A stretch of 64,000 nucleotides of DNA, from assembly GCF_001544495.1 (NCBI RefSeq), contig NZ_FCNZ02000004.1, positions 186,001 through 250,000 on the forward strand, written 5' to 3'. Numbering within the stretch: position 1 is the first letter of the stretch; each line of letters starts with the position of its first letter. Made by a program: the position numbers and the translations under genes. This DNA comes from Caballeronia telluris. Its GTDB lineage: Bacteria; Pseudomonadota; Gammaproteobacteria; Burkholderiales; Burkholderiaceae. Positions 29,383 to 36,595 of this stretch are shown one piece after another. The notes under the pieces are model-generated. The model saw only the letters and a list, made by a program, of their open reading frames with translations. It ran no database searches and had not been told where the DNA came from.

Positions 29383-29613
29383 TCAATCGTGCGTGGCTGC
29401 CGCCATGTACGGCAGGATTTCGTCACGGCGCACGCCGAGTATCTCTAATGCTCGTCTCACGGTTTCAATCGGCGCGGCGAAATTCATCGTTATATTTTCT
29501 CCTTCGCTGATGGCCTTCATTCCGTGATGCACAACCAGCGCTTGCAGCGCCACGTTGAGGGCGCGCGCGATCTCGCCGTCGCGTCCCGGGTCCTTGAATA
29601 GTGGGTTGACCAT
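29383..29613 (-). CDS. Small hypothetical protein
   Basis: A 76-residue helical protein (MVNPLFKDPGRDG...). GGAGG lies 6 bases before the ATG at 29613, fixing the start. There is no recognised domain. It diverges from the gene at 29672 with only 58 bases between starts. Confidence 0.6.
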   Translation of the reverse strand: MVNPLFKDPGRDGEIARALNVALQALVVHHGMKAISEGENITMNFAAPIETVRRALEILGVRRDEILPYMAAATHD

Positions 29614-29671
29614 GATGCACCTCCGACTTTCGGTCGCTACACTTCTAGCAACGATCGTTCCGGAGAAGGCA

Positions 29672-29968
29672 ATGAACTTCGACGAATTCACCGTGCAGCT
29701 CGGGGCGCTTTTGCGGGAACAGCCGCGTGCCACTAGCGCAGAGTTGACGGATGATATGACGGCCTTCTGGAATGGGCACCGGGTGATTTATGCGTTCCTG
29801 TGCGAGAACGGAACGGGACGGCTCGACGAGGAGTTCGATCCGAAAGAATACATTTGGGCGGAGTGGTCGCCGGACTTGATCCGATGGCTGGACAAGCCCC
29901 GCTACGGCACACGTGCCGAAATACTGGAATGGATCAAGGAACCGGAATCTCCGGAAGACATTTCGTGA
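29672..29968 (+). CDS. Small hypothetical protein
   Basis: A 98-residue acidic protein rich in Trp and Glu (MNFDEFTVQLGALL...; EYIWAEWSPDLIRWLDKP near residue 60-77). GGAGAAGG precedes the ATG at 29672. No recognised family. Its acidic, Trp-rich nature recalls small phage inhibitor proteins, which is only an impression. Confidence 0.55.
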   Translation: MNFDEFTVQLGALLREQPRATSAELTDDMTAFWNGHRVIYAFLCENGTGRLDEEFDPKEYIWAEWSPDLIRWLDKPRYGTRAEILEWIKEPESPEDIS

Positions 29969-30359
29969 CCGGCAGGTCCCCAAGATTTTTTTCGGCGAAC
30001 AAGGCGTCAACGGAGCAGTCAGACTGGGTGCGGGCATGTTAGAGCATGGCATGCTCCGCATCACCCCTGATTGCCCGCCGGGTCATTCTCGGCGGGCTTC
30101 ATTTTGGCCGGGGAATTGCTGCAGGATCTCCTACCCTTTATGAGGACGCTTTTCCTTAAGCGCCCAGTTGGCCTAATCCGATCGTCCCACTAGGTCTCCT
30201 TGACTGGCGGGTTTTTTCGCCCGCTAGGCATTCCGTTCACTTGCAGTTCGCTCAGAACGTACTAAGCTGGTTTTTGAGTCGGCGCGCATGGCGAACTCAT
30301 CACGCAAGACCCTTCGTGCCCGTTAGGCCGTTCGACCGGCGGGCTTTTTTTTCGTGCCT
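29969..30359. other. Gene-free stretch with several hairpins
   Basis: 391 bases without a supported gene. It holds a 7-1-7 palindrome GAGCATG-G-CATGCTC (30042-30056), a GCCCGCC/GGCGGGC hairpin (30073-30097) followed by a broken T-run, a GCGGG/CCCGC hairpin around 30207-30223 with a T-rich loop, and the terminator at 30318-30352. This density of hairpins without coding sequence could mean one or two small non-coding transcripts. Confidence 0.45.
30318..30352 (+). terminator. Intrinsic terminator
   Basis: GCCCG (30318-30322) pairs with CGGGC (30340-30344), with further GC pairing inside the loop, followed by eight T residues. No coding sequence on the plus strand ends close before it, so it terminates either read-through from 29672 or a short RNA. 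Confidence 0.7.
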
Positions 30360-30608
30360 CTATCTTCCCCTCTGCGTCAACCATTCCTCGATACGGTCAA
30401 TTCGGCCTTTGAGACGCAGATACGCTCCGACGCTCAACGTTTGTATGCCTGCAAAGGCGACTTGTCGCGGGGCGACTTTATCAAGCGCAACCTTGGCAAG
30501 CTGGCAATCCAGCCTTGACACGAGAATGCGGCTTGGATAAATGCGCTCCGCCGCCACTAAAAGCTCCATCTGCACAACAATCCCCTGCGCACGTTCCAAG
30601 TCTGTCAT
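30360..30608 (-). CDS. Small hypothetical protein
   Basis: An 82-residue helical protein (MTDLERAQGIVVQMELLVAAE...). The ATG at 30608 has CCGGAG 7 bases upstream. The frame continues upstream but without a start of similar quality. No recognised domain. It is encoded on the strand of the phage late genes, far downstream of them. Confidence 0.55.
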   Translation of the reverse strand: MTDLERAQGIVVQMELLVAAERIYPSRILVSRLDCQLAKVALDKVAPRQVAFAGIQTLSVGAYLRLKGRIDRIEEWLTQRGR

Positions 30609-30973
30609 ATCACGCTCCGGCATGAATGGCAGACCCAGTATAGAGCGACACATCCGCAAGGCTTTTATTTCGATGGGCAATTCTTTGCGACCGCAAGGTC
30701 GTGTGCGAGGATCTGGCGCTTCGTGTCGACAGTGTCGGCGGTGAGCGAGTTCGCGACCGCACGCGCGCAGTTCGGCTGTGCGTTTTCGGTTCTGGCCATT
30801 GGGACGGACGACCAGTCGGCGCCGAAGCGCCGACACTTGAGATCTATGTAGGAGGCACTAGACTAGGTCGTGAGTCCTCTTGCATAGCGACTCTCAAATT
30901 TGAGCCTCGTGCCCGCCGGCTTTGCCGCTAGCGGGCCTTTTTTTACCGCCAGACCTTAGAGACCGAGGGAAAA
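30609..30973. other. Gene-free stretch ending in a terminator
   Basis: 365 bases without a supported gene on either strand; mixed base composition. The last 60 bases contain the hairpin terminator described separately, 30 bases before the next gene, so whatever enters from the left on the plus strand is stopped before that gene. Confidence 0.4.
30911..30944 (+). terminator. Intrinsic terminator
   Basis: GCCCGC (30911-30916) and GCGGGC (30931-30936) with inner CGGC/GCCG pairing, then C and seven T residues. It resembles the terminator at 30318, including the preceding CGTGCCCG. Confidence 0.8.
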
Positions 30974-31384
30974 ATGATGGCTAAATTAAGTAGAAGAGAG
31001 AAGCGCCAAGCTAAAATAATCCGTGATATGGAAACGCGATCCGACACGGCAAATGAGAAGGAGGCTGATATTATATACGGCAACCACAATTTGGCACTTA
31101 ACGCATTTCTTGCCGCCATGCTGGGCGCACCGGTGGTAGCGATTGGATCCGCATACGCGAATCATCCTGGTCTCCAAAAATTCCCATACGACTCGATTTG
31201 GTGGGTCAGCGTAGTTGGCGATCCAATTCTCTCGCCTATTTTCTGGGTTGGTTTAACCGTGATACTACCTATATGGTTAATGGCCGGTGAAAAGGCTTTG
31301 ATTATGTACGACTACTTGGATAAAAAAAAGAAACAAAGGGCACAGACGGAAGGCACGGTGACTTTCGTTCACTATGCGGGATAG
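30974..31384 (+). CDS. AT-rich small inner-membrane protein, candidate moron
   Basis: A 136-residue protein with a charged cytoplasmic N-terminus (KLSRREKRQAKIIRDMETR) and two membrane segments (about 40-62 and 80-103), then a Lys-rich tail (LDKKKKQRAQTEG). AGGGA precedes the ATG. Base composition is clearly more AT-rich than its neighbours, a mark of recent transfer. It is isolated between a terminator and a long leader. Small two-segment membrane proteins at prophage ends often act in superinfection exclusion; here that is inference only. Confidence 0.65.
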   Translation: MMAKLSRREKRQAKIIRDMETRSDTANEKEADIIYGNHNLALNAFLAAMLGAPVVAIGSAYANHPGLQKFPYDSIWWVSVVGDPILSPIFWVGLTVILPIWLMAGEKALIMYDYLDKKKKQRAQTEGTVTFVHYAG

Positions 31385-31505
31385 CAGCATGCGACGTCGA
31401 GACGTGTGCCACTCCCGTGCCTTTGGACGAGGGCGATCGGGACGGACGATGAATCTGGAGCAGGAACCACTCGTGCTTACTCTCCGTTAACGAAGGAGAC
31501 AAGCC

Positions 31506-31733
31506 ATGTGCTACGGAAACCCTGAAGAACTTCTCGTCACCATCCTGCCGGACCCATTGCCGCGCAATAAGTACGGCCATACCGTGTTAGAAGACTTCGA
31601 CCACTTCTGCGCCTTTTCGGGCCTGAGCGTGCAACATGCGGGGCAGATCGCATTCGATTGGGCGAAGGCCGCGTTTGTTTCCGCCTCGCTGAGCCGCAAT
31701 GAAAAGGAAGCGTCGATCGCGCCCAGCCTTTAA
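31506..31733 (+). CDS. Small hypothetical protein
   Basis: A 75-residue soluble protein (MCYGNPEELLVTILPDP...) with AAGGAG 8 bases before the ATG. No recognised domain. It converges with the end of the phage fibre cluster, leaving 26 bases. Confidence 0.55.
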   Translation: MCYGNPEELLVTILPDPLPRNKYGHTVLEDFDHFCAFSGLSVQHAGQIAFDWAKAAFVSASLSRNEKEASIAPSL

Positions 31734-31759
31734 GGCGCGTTCGAAGCCGACGCCCGATC

Positions 31760-32029
31760 CTATCTGCCCTCAACAGAGATCAGGATTGATCGTGCGTCGG
31801 TTCGTCCGGCAGAGGTTCTCACTTGACACTTGACCGCGCACGTCTGGCCGGACGTGCCGCCTGAGATCCACGCAGAAACGCGCGCGCCCGAGACCGTCGA
31901 CGAATTGACGGTGAGACCGTTTGTGGCTATCGCCGATGCTTCGGCGATCGTCTCGCCGGAAGCCAACCAAGCCGACCAGTCCCACTCGAAATCAAGGACC
32001 GCGATCGGGTCCTTCGTAAAGCTCTGCAT
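31760..32029 (-). CDS. Phage fibre-tail adaptor-like protein
   Basis: An 89-residue beta-rich protein of the small fibre-tail adaptor type (FTKDPIAVLDFEWDWSAWL near the start, then Ser/Thr-rich strands and a C-terminal RSILISVEGR). GGAGG is 5 bases before the ATG at 32029. It is the last gene of the leftward late region and overlaps nothing; its upstream neighbour is the large glycine-rich fibre protein. Confidence 0.65.
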   Translation of the reverse strand: MQSFTKDPIAVLDFEWDWSAWLASGETIAEASAIATNGLTVNSSTVSGARVSAWISGGTSGQTCAVKCQVRTSAGRTDARSILISVEGR

Positions 32030-32043
32030 CTGACCTCCCCGGT

Positions 32044-33651
32044 TCACTGCGCTTGCGAGACGACCTTCAGGCGTGTCTCTGAGGTAATGAAAAAGCGACG
32101 CGTCTCCGATGCCGTGAAGATGACGCGCGTTTCGGATCGGTGGATCGTCGATCTCGTCTCGGGCGAAACGATCACACTCCGACCTTCAGCCTGAACAGCG
32201 ATGCGAATCGGCGCCGCCGAGACGTGTGTGATGGGCGAGACGGAAACAACGACTATGCTTGCCGTCGCGCCATCCAACGCGCCCGAGAGCGACGCACTCA
32301 TGCTCTCACTGGCCGAGAACGCGCCAGAGACACCCGCAAGCGCGCCAGAGATCATCACGCCAGCGATGGTCTGCAAAGCGGAGAACGAGCCAGTCACGTC
32401 ATCGAGCCGGCCGACAATAACCGCGCCCGAGCCGCTGATCGCATTCGCCGAAAAGCTGCCGGTGACGCCGGCGAGCTGGCCCGCGAGTGATGCCGCGATG
32501 AGCTCGCTCGCGGCAAGCGCGCCCGTCACACTGGACAGCGCGCCGGCGACTGTTGCCTGTATCGCCTCGGTCGCCTGGAATGCGCCCGTCATTCCCACGA
32601 GGGTGCCCGCGAGCGTCGCACCGATCGACTCGCTCGCTGACACCGAGCCGGTGACGTTCGCGAGCTGCCCCGAGATCGACGCGCTGATCGACTGTGACGC
32701 CGACAGCGCGCCGGTCGCGCCGGCGAGCTGACCGGCAAGCGACGCGGAGAGCGTCTCCGATGCCGCGAATCTACCTGAGACGCTCGCGAGCGTGCTCGCG
32801 ACGGATGCCGACATCGACTCGGAGGCGGAGAGCGAGCCGGTGACATTGCCAAGCGTGCCGGCGATTGTCGCGGTCGTCGTCGACGAAGCCGTAAAGGTGA
32901 TGAGAATCTGGCCGGCGCCGCCTGTGCCGCCTGTGCCGGTGTTGTCCGAGCCGCCACCGCCGCCGCCCGGTGCGCCGCCGCTGCCTCCGGCCGCGCCCGT
33001 CTGCGAGTTGTACGCGCCCGAGCCGCCGCCGCCGCCCTTCGTGTTCGCCGTGCCTGCTTTGCCGGCCGGTGCGCCCGAGGTCGAAGCCGTTCCGCCAGCG
33101 CCGCCGAGCGCGTTGTCGCCAGCGCCGCCAGCACCGCCAGCGCCGTTCGCGACACCCGTCGAGCCGTTCTTACCCGCGCCATCGGGACCAGCCGCACCGC
33201 CGCCGCCACCACCGCCGCCAGTCGCCGAACCCGCAGCGCCGCCGCCCAATCCGCCATTGCCGCCCGAATAGGCGACATCGCCGACCGACGCCGACGCTTG
33301 ACCGCCGAGCGACGCGGACGCTTGCAGATCGCCGCCAGCGGCATAGCCTGCGCCTTTGCCGCCTTTCGCGAGCACGGTCGTCGTCGAGCCGAACCACGTA
33401 TCTCCGCCATCGGCGCCCGCCGCGCCCGTACCGTCGCCGACGCCGCCCGCGCCGATCGAGTAATTGAATACTTGGCCGGCTGTGACCGCGATCGTCTTTT
33501 TCGCGTATGCGCCGCCGCCCGCGCCCGCCGAGCCGTAGTTGCCGTTACCCGATGCGCCGCCGGCCGCGCCGGTCAGTTCGACGACGATTGTGCCGGCGCC
33601 CGGCGCGGTGTATGTGCCGGTCCCGGCCGTGTTGAGGGTTGTCGTTGCCAC
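32044..33651 (-). CDS. Glycine-rich tail-fibre protein with 21-residue repeats
   Basis: A 535-residue virion protein. Residues about 1-255 are a glycine-rich fibre-tip-type domain (many GGAGG runs, with AGQVFNYSIGAGG near 57-69). Residues about 257-455 are nine to ten imperfect repeats of 21 residues with the pattern AGxLxxVTGxxSASESxSASL. The C-terminal 50 residues contain four spaced E-T-R motifs (SPETRS, RSETRV, ASETRR, TSETRL). The repeats probably form a trimeric fibre shaft. The layout suggests the receptor-binding or distal fibre. The start is followed directly by the domain. Confidence 0.75.
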   Translation of the reverse strand: MATTTLNTAGTGTYTAPGAGTIVVELTGAAGGASGNGNYGSAGAGGGAYAKKTIAVTAGQVFNYSIGAGGVGDGTGAAGADGGDTWFGSTTTVLAKGGKGAGYAAGGDLQASASLGGQASASVGDVAYSGGNGGLGGGAAGSATGGGGGGGGAAGPDGAGKNGSTGVANGAGGAGGAGDNALGGAGGTASTSGAPAGKAGTANTKGGGGGSGAYNSQTGAAGGSGGAPGGGGGGSDNTGTGGTGGAGQILITFTASSTTTATIAGTLGNVTGSLSASESMSASVASTLASVSGRFAASETLSASLAGQLAGATGALSASQSISASISGQLANVTGSVSASESIGATLAGTLVGMTGAFQATEAIQATVAGALSSVTGALAASELIAASLAGQLAGVTGSFSANAISGSGAVIVGRLDDVTGSFSALQTIAGVMISGALAGVSGAFSASESMSASLSGALDGATASIVVVSVSPITHVSAAPIRIAVQAEGRSVIVSPETRSTIHRSETRVIFTASETRRFFITSETRLKVVSQAQ

Positions 33652-33667
33652 GGCCTATCTCCGGCCG

Positions 33668-34060
33668 TTAGGCGTTGCCTTCGGTGAGCGACCCCGAGCT
33701 GATGGACACAGTCGCGCTCGACACAATCGAGGTGTTCGCCATCTGCACCTCGCCGGCGCCGCCGGTCGTGCTCACGTCGAAGTCAGCGACAAAGGTGCCG
33801 CCCGAGGTCGTAAGACGCGCCCACGTCGCTGCGCCGCTCGCCGACGCGGTGGCGTTGCCGATCGCGCCGAACGTGAGCACGCCGTTCGATACCGTGCCGA
33901 GGGTTGCTGCGCAGGTGTGCGCCGAAAGCGCGGTCGTGGCCGTGCCGCCGCTCGCCGGGCGCGTGCCGCTGTAGAGCGTGAGAATTGCGTTGGCGCCGGC
34001 CTGCGTAACGATGGCGGTGCTGCGCGCGTTGCGCACTGCCGTGGAAAGTCCGATTGTCAT
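33668..34060 (-). CDS. Phage structural protein, fibre-associated
   Basis: A 130-residue Ala/Thr/Ser-rich beta protein (MTIGLSTAVRNARSTAIV..., with ILTLYSGTRPASGG near 27-40). This type regularly precedes fibre genes in Burkholderia myoviruses. There is no enzymatic motif. It is separated from the fibre gene by 16 bases and probably forms part of the fibre or its base. Confidence 0.65.
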   Translation of the reverse strand: MTIGLSTAVRNARSTAIVTQAGANAILTLYSGTRPASGGTATTALSAHTCAATLGTVSNGVLTFGAIGNATASASGAATWARLTTSGGTFVADFDVSTTGGAGEVQMANTSIVSSATVSISSGSLTEGNA

Positions 34061-34081
34061 TTGAACCCCAGTAGAGAGCGA

Positions 34082-34444
34082 TTACTTCCAATGCGACCAA
34101 CCGAATGCGCGCACGCCGGCCCACATGAGCCAGCGGCGCCATGCGGGAACGCCAGTAACGGCAGACGCCTCGCGCAACACGGCATCTGCGACACGGCGCG
34201 GCACTGGCTTGTCGGTGTAGAGCATGTCGTGCACGACGGCCGCCTCGGCGCTGCTGTCGCCAGTAAGCAGAAAGACGATCGGCAGGCGCGGGACTGACGC
34301 AAGGTCAGTCGCGAACCCCTTCGGCACGATGAAGGTCTGGCCGGCGACGTCGGACTGGTAGACGAGCGGCGCGGTGAGCGCCCAGTGCCCGTCGTCATGG
34401 TCGTCGGCCGCCTGCATCGTCAGGCGCGTCAGGAACCGGCTCAT
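34082..34444 (-). CDS. DUF1353 phage protein
   Basis: A 120-residue protein of the DUF1353 family, common next to phage lysis and tail genes. Diagnostic blocks are FIVPKGFATDLASVPRL near 38-54 and AAVVHDMLYTDKPVPRRVAD near 68-87, containing the conserved HD pair. Its function is unknown; a metal-binding hydrolase-like site is possible. Its ATG overlaps the upstream lipoprotein stop (ATGA). Confidence 0.85.
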   Translation of the reverse strand: MSRFLTRLTMQAADDHDDGHWALTAPLVYQSDVAGQTFIVPKGFATDLASVPRLPIVFLLTGDSSAEAAVVHDMLYTDKPVPRRVADAVLREASAVTGVPAWRRWLMWAGVRAFGWSHWK

Positions 34445-34893
34445 GCAGAGGCGGCCCCGCTCGCTGGCGCAGGCGCTGCTGTCGGCGACCCGTACGGCGC
34501 AAGAGCGGCCGAGAGTGCCGTCCGGAACGCGATAAGGCCGATCTGCACCCCCGTCTTCGCCGCGGGGTCGAGAGGAAGCAGCGTGACGACCTGAAGCGCG
34601 GCAGGAATGCTGGTGTTGATCAGACTCGCAACCGTGGTCGTATCGATCGTTCCGCCGCCCGAGCAGATTGCCGCGTTGTCTTTGATGAGTTGCGCGAGGA
34701 TTGCCTGCTGAGGAGCGTCCGCTACCGTAACCGCCTGCACCGACAGAAGCGTCGGCTGAACGACCGCGCATGCCTTCGCAACCTGCACTTGAACTGCGGC
34801 CGCGATCTGCGCGGGCGACTGAGTGGCGGTCGATGCACAACCGGCGACGAGCGCGACGAGGCCTGCCGCGAGCAGCATGGAGAAGCGTTTCAT
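34441..34893 (-). CDS. Phage lipoprotein
   Basis: A 150-residue lipoprotein with lipobox LVAGC (Cys19), followed by a helical body (QIAAAVQVQVAKACAVVQP) and an Ala/Pro-rich end. AAGGAAA precedes the ATG at 34893. It sits in the lysis region between a small membrane protein and DUF1353. An outer-membrane role in lysis (spanin-like) or as an exclusion lipoprotein is possible; neither is shown. Confidence 0.7.
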   Translation of the reverse strand: MKRFSMLLAAGLVALVAGCASTATQSPAQIAAAVQVQVAKACAVVQPTLLSVQAVTVADAPQQAILAQLIKDNAAICSGGGTIDTTTVASLINTSIPAALQVVTLLPLDPAAKTGVQIGLIAFRTALSAALAPYGSPTAAPAPASGAASA

Positions 34894-34935
34894 GATGATT
34901 TCCTTCGAGTGTTTGCCGCGCACGCGGCGGGAGAG

Positions 34936-35115
34936 TTACTGCTGGGAAGTCTTGAGCGGCAAATTCGTGATGCCATGCCAACCGGTGATCACGCCCACTA
35001 GCGTCATCACGGCGTACTTCAGTTGTGCGTCATCGATCTTCAGCACGTCGAGTAAGAGCCACAGCAGAAGGAGCCCGGCAACGCTGAGTTGCTTTGAGTA
35101 CTGACCCAGTTGCAT
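34936..35115 (-). CDS. Small membrane protein, candidate holin
   Basis: A 59-residue protein with a first membrane segment (VAGLLLLWLLLDVL near residues 12-25) and a weaker second one (YAVMTLVGVITGW near 34-46). AGGAGG stands 5 bases before the ATG. Size, hydrophobicity and location 500 bases after the endolysin gene fit a holin, but other small phage membrane proteins look the same. Confidence 0.55.
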   Translation of the reverse strand: MQLGQYSKQLSVAGLLLLWLLLDVLKIDDAQLKYAVMTLVGVITGWHGITNLPLKTSQQ

Positions 35116-35123
35116 CTCGCCTC

Positions 35124-35615
35124 CTACAGGTGTTCGTGGTGAATGACTTCGGTCGGCGTGAATTGATAGCCGTCCTTGCCGTAGCGCTGCGCGACGAAGT
35201 AAGGGAATGGCGTCCAGTGAATGCCTTCGTTCTTGCCGCGGTGATGGTCGGCGCACAGCAACAGTCCATTGACCGTCTGGTCGTCGACGAACGAATACGG
35301 TTCGTCGGCCGAGAACTTCGACCAGTCAAATTCCTGCGCATGCTTGCCCCACAGACCCGCCTCACAATCCTTCTGGAAGCGTCGCCAGTCGATCATGTTG
35401 GCGAGCGACCGCTCGATCGGATGGTGATGCGATTCCAACGGATGTCCGCTGTCCTCCGCCGTGCGACCGCACACTGCGCATCGGCCACCCTCGCGCGCGA
35501 CGAGCAACTTCTTGCTGTGCGTGAAGAGTGCGGTCGTCGTGCGCGGCTCGTGCCCCGGAAGGAACACATCGACTTGGCACGTCTCTTTTTGCTCATGAAT
35601 TTGCTCGACGCTCAT
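35124..35615 (-). CDS. HNH-like zinc endonuclease domain protein
   Basis: A 163-residue protein with a CxxC knuckle (CAVCG near 47-51), a histidine cluster SHHHPIE (near 62-68), and a second knuckle LLCADHHRGKN (near 117-127), the spacing of HNH/His-Me nucleases. It is inserted between endolysin and holin-like genes, with its start overlapping the endolysin stop (ATGA). It may be a cargo nuclease or aid packaging; HNH proteins that help terminase usually sit next to it, which is not the case here. Confidence 0.7.
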   Translation of the reverse strand: MSVEQIHEQKETCQVDVFLPGHEPRTTTALFTHSKKLLVAREGGRCAVCGRTAEDSGHPLESHHHPIERSLANMIDWRRFQKDCEAGLWGKHAQEFDWSKFSADEPYSFVDDQTVNGLLLCADHHRGKNEGIHWTPFPYFVAQRYGKDGYQFTPTEVIHHEHL

Positions 35616-36151
35616 ACGATCCCCAATGCGTGTTTTGCCGCGCCATAAAGCGCGAGGCGTTGCGCGGCGCCATTCGTGCCGCCGTTGATGATGCGAGTAA
35701 TGCGGTCGAACTGGCCGACATCCGCATAGCCGTTGAGGTAGTGGTTCGTCCACCACCACGCGGCAGACATTGCGGCGTTCGCTGGTTGCTCGAGTAACTC
35801 GGGATGCGTTATCAGGTCTAGATCGAGTCCGATGCTTGCAAGCTGATAGTTGCGACGCCCGGTGATTTGGATAAGTCCACGACCCATGAATCGCTTGCCG
35901 TCGCCGGCCTGCGTGTTGCCAAGATCGGCCCGGCCTTCATACCGTGCCTGCGCAGGCGTCGGCCCCCAGATCTCTTTCATATAGACGAGGCCGCCGGATT
36001 CATGGCCGATCTGCGGGAAGAACGCGGCGACGCGGCGCGGCGTGTTGATCGCAAATCGATCGCATGCAGCCTGGAGATGAGGGAGCCATTGCGCCGCGCG
36101 TAACTGCGCCGCTCCGCTGCTCGCGGCGACGATGCTTGATGTCAGATTCAT
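35612..36151 (-). CDS. Endolysin, glycoside hydrolase family 19
   Basis: A 179-residue GH19 (chitinase-like) muramidase-type endolysin. It has catalytic Glu51 in QIGHESGG and the second Glu near residue 60 (YMKEIWG). The family substrate-binding block GRGLIQITGRRNY lies near 115-127, and AAWWW near 155. No signal peptide or membrane anchor, so it needs a holin for export. The start at 36151 lies 3 bases after the upstream gene's stop. It degrades peptidoglycan at the end of infection. Confidence 0.9.
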   Translation of the reverse strand: MNLTSSIVAASSGAAQLRAAQWLPHLQAACDRFAINTPRRVAAFFPQIGHESGGLVYMKEIWGPTPAQARYEGRADLGNTQAGDGKRFMGRGLIQITGRRNYQLASIGLDLDLITHPELLEQPANAAMSAAWWWTNHYLNGYADVGQFDRITRIINGGTNGAAQRLALYGAAKHALGIV

Positions 36152-36153
36152 GA

Positions 36154-36504
36154 TCAGTCCAGCGTCGGCCACTTTCCGTGAGCGATGGCCCAAATGACGC
36201 CCCCGACCGTGATAAACGGTCCGAGCCATATCGCGGCGCTGCGTACGAAGCGCGCAGTACGGGCGAAAAACGTTGCGCTCCTGCCCGCGCGATCGAAGAT
36301 CTCGATGAGCGCGCGGGTGTTGTCTTCGATCCGGCGCGATCGGTCGTCCGCCTGCTGCGTCAGGACCGTGTTGACCTCGATGGACTCATGGACGCCGTTG
36401 AAGCGGCGATCTATCTGCGCTTGAAACTCAGCGAATCGTTGATCGATCATCGCAAACTTCTCTTCATGGCTGAGTCTTCGCTCTGCGTGCGCTGGACTAT
36501 TCAA
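36154..36504 (-). CDS. Coiled-coil protein with C-terminal membrane segment
   Basis: A 116-residue protein read from a TTG at 36504 (an ATG at 36450 with GAGAAG upstream is the alternative). Residues about 15-70 are a charged coiled coil (EEKFAMIDQRFAEFQAQIDRRF, then QADDRSRRIEDNTRALI), followed by a membrane helix (AAIWLGPFITVGGVIWAIA, about 90-108). It lies directly before the endolysin gene. Such proteins in lysis cassettes can be holin partners or inner-membrane spanins; here the orientation (C-terminal membrane helix) is unusual for a spanin. Confidence 0.55.
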   Translation of the reverse strand: MNSPAHAERRLSHEEKFAMIDQRFAEFQAQIDRRFNGVHESIEVNTVLTQQADDRSRRIEDNTRALIEIFDRAGRSATFFARTARFVRSAAIWLGPFITVGGVIWAIAHGKWPTLD

Positions 36505-36515
36505 AAGTGGCCCCG

Positions 36516-36540
36516 GAATAAATAAACCGCCCCGGGGCGG
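36516..36540 (-). terminator. Palindromic hairpin before the lysis genes
   Basis: CCGCCCCGGGGCGG (36527-36540) is a perfect 14-base palindrome; on the minus strand it is followed by TTTATTTATT. It lies 23 bases upstream of the lysis cassette and 11 bases before the divergent acyltransferase frame, where it could stop late or antisense transcripts entering from the right. Confidence 0.55.
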
Positions 36541-36595
36541 CTGTTGGTCGATGATGTATCATTCCCGATCCTCACCGGACTTTGTCATTTCTTAC

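Noticed and set aside
28902..29426. 174-residue minus-strand frame opposite the SOS-controlled gene
   Set aside because: Composition is unnatural and it would cross both the LexA-controlled start and the terminator; the plus-strand gene has better support.
32250..32900. Regularly spaced repeats that could suggest a CRISPR array
   Set aside because: Repeats are 63 bases (21 codons), in frame, imperfect and without separate unique spacers; they encode the fibre shaft.
32589..33467. Long frames on both strands through the glycine-rich fibre gene
   Set aside because: They are mirror readings of a GC-rich repetitive gene and consist of Arg/Ala or Pro runs.
36154..36504. i-spanin call for the coiled-coil membrane protein
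   Set aside because: Its membrane helix is at the C-terminus rather than the N-terminus and no embedded o-spanin frame was found, so only a general description is given.
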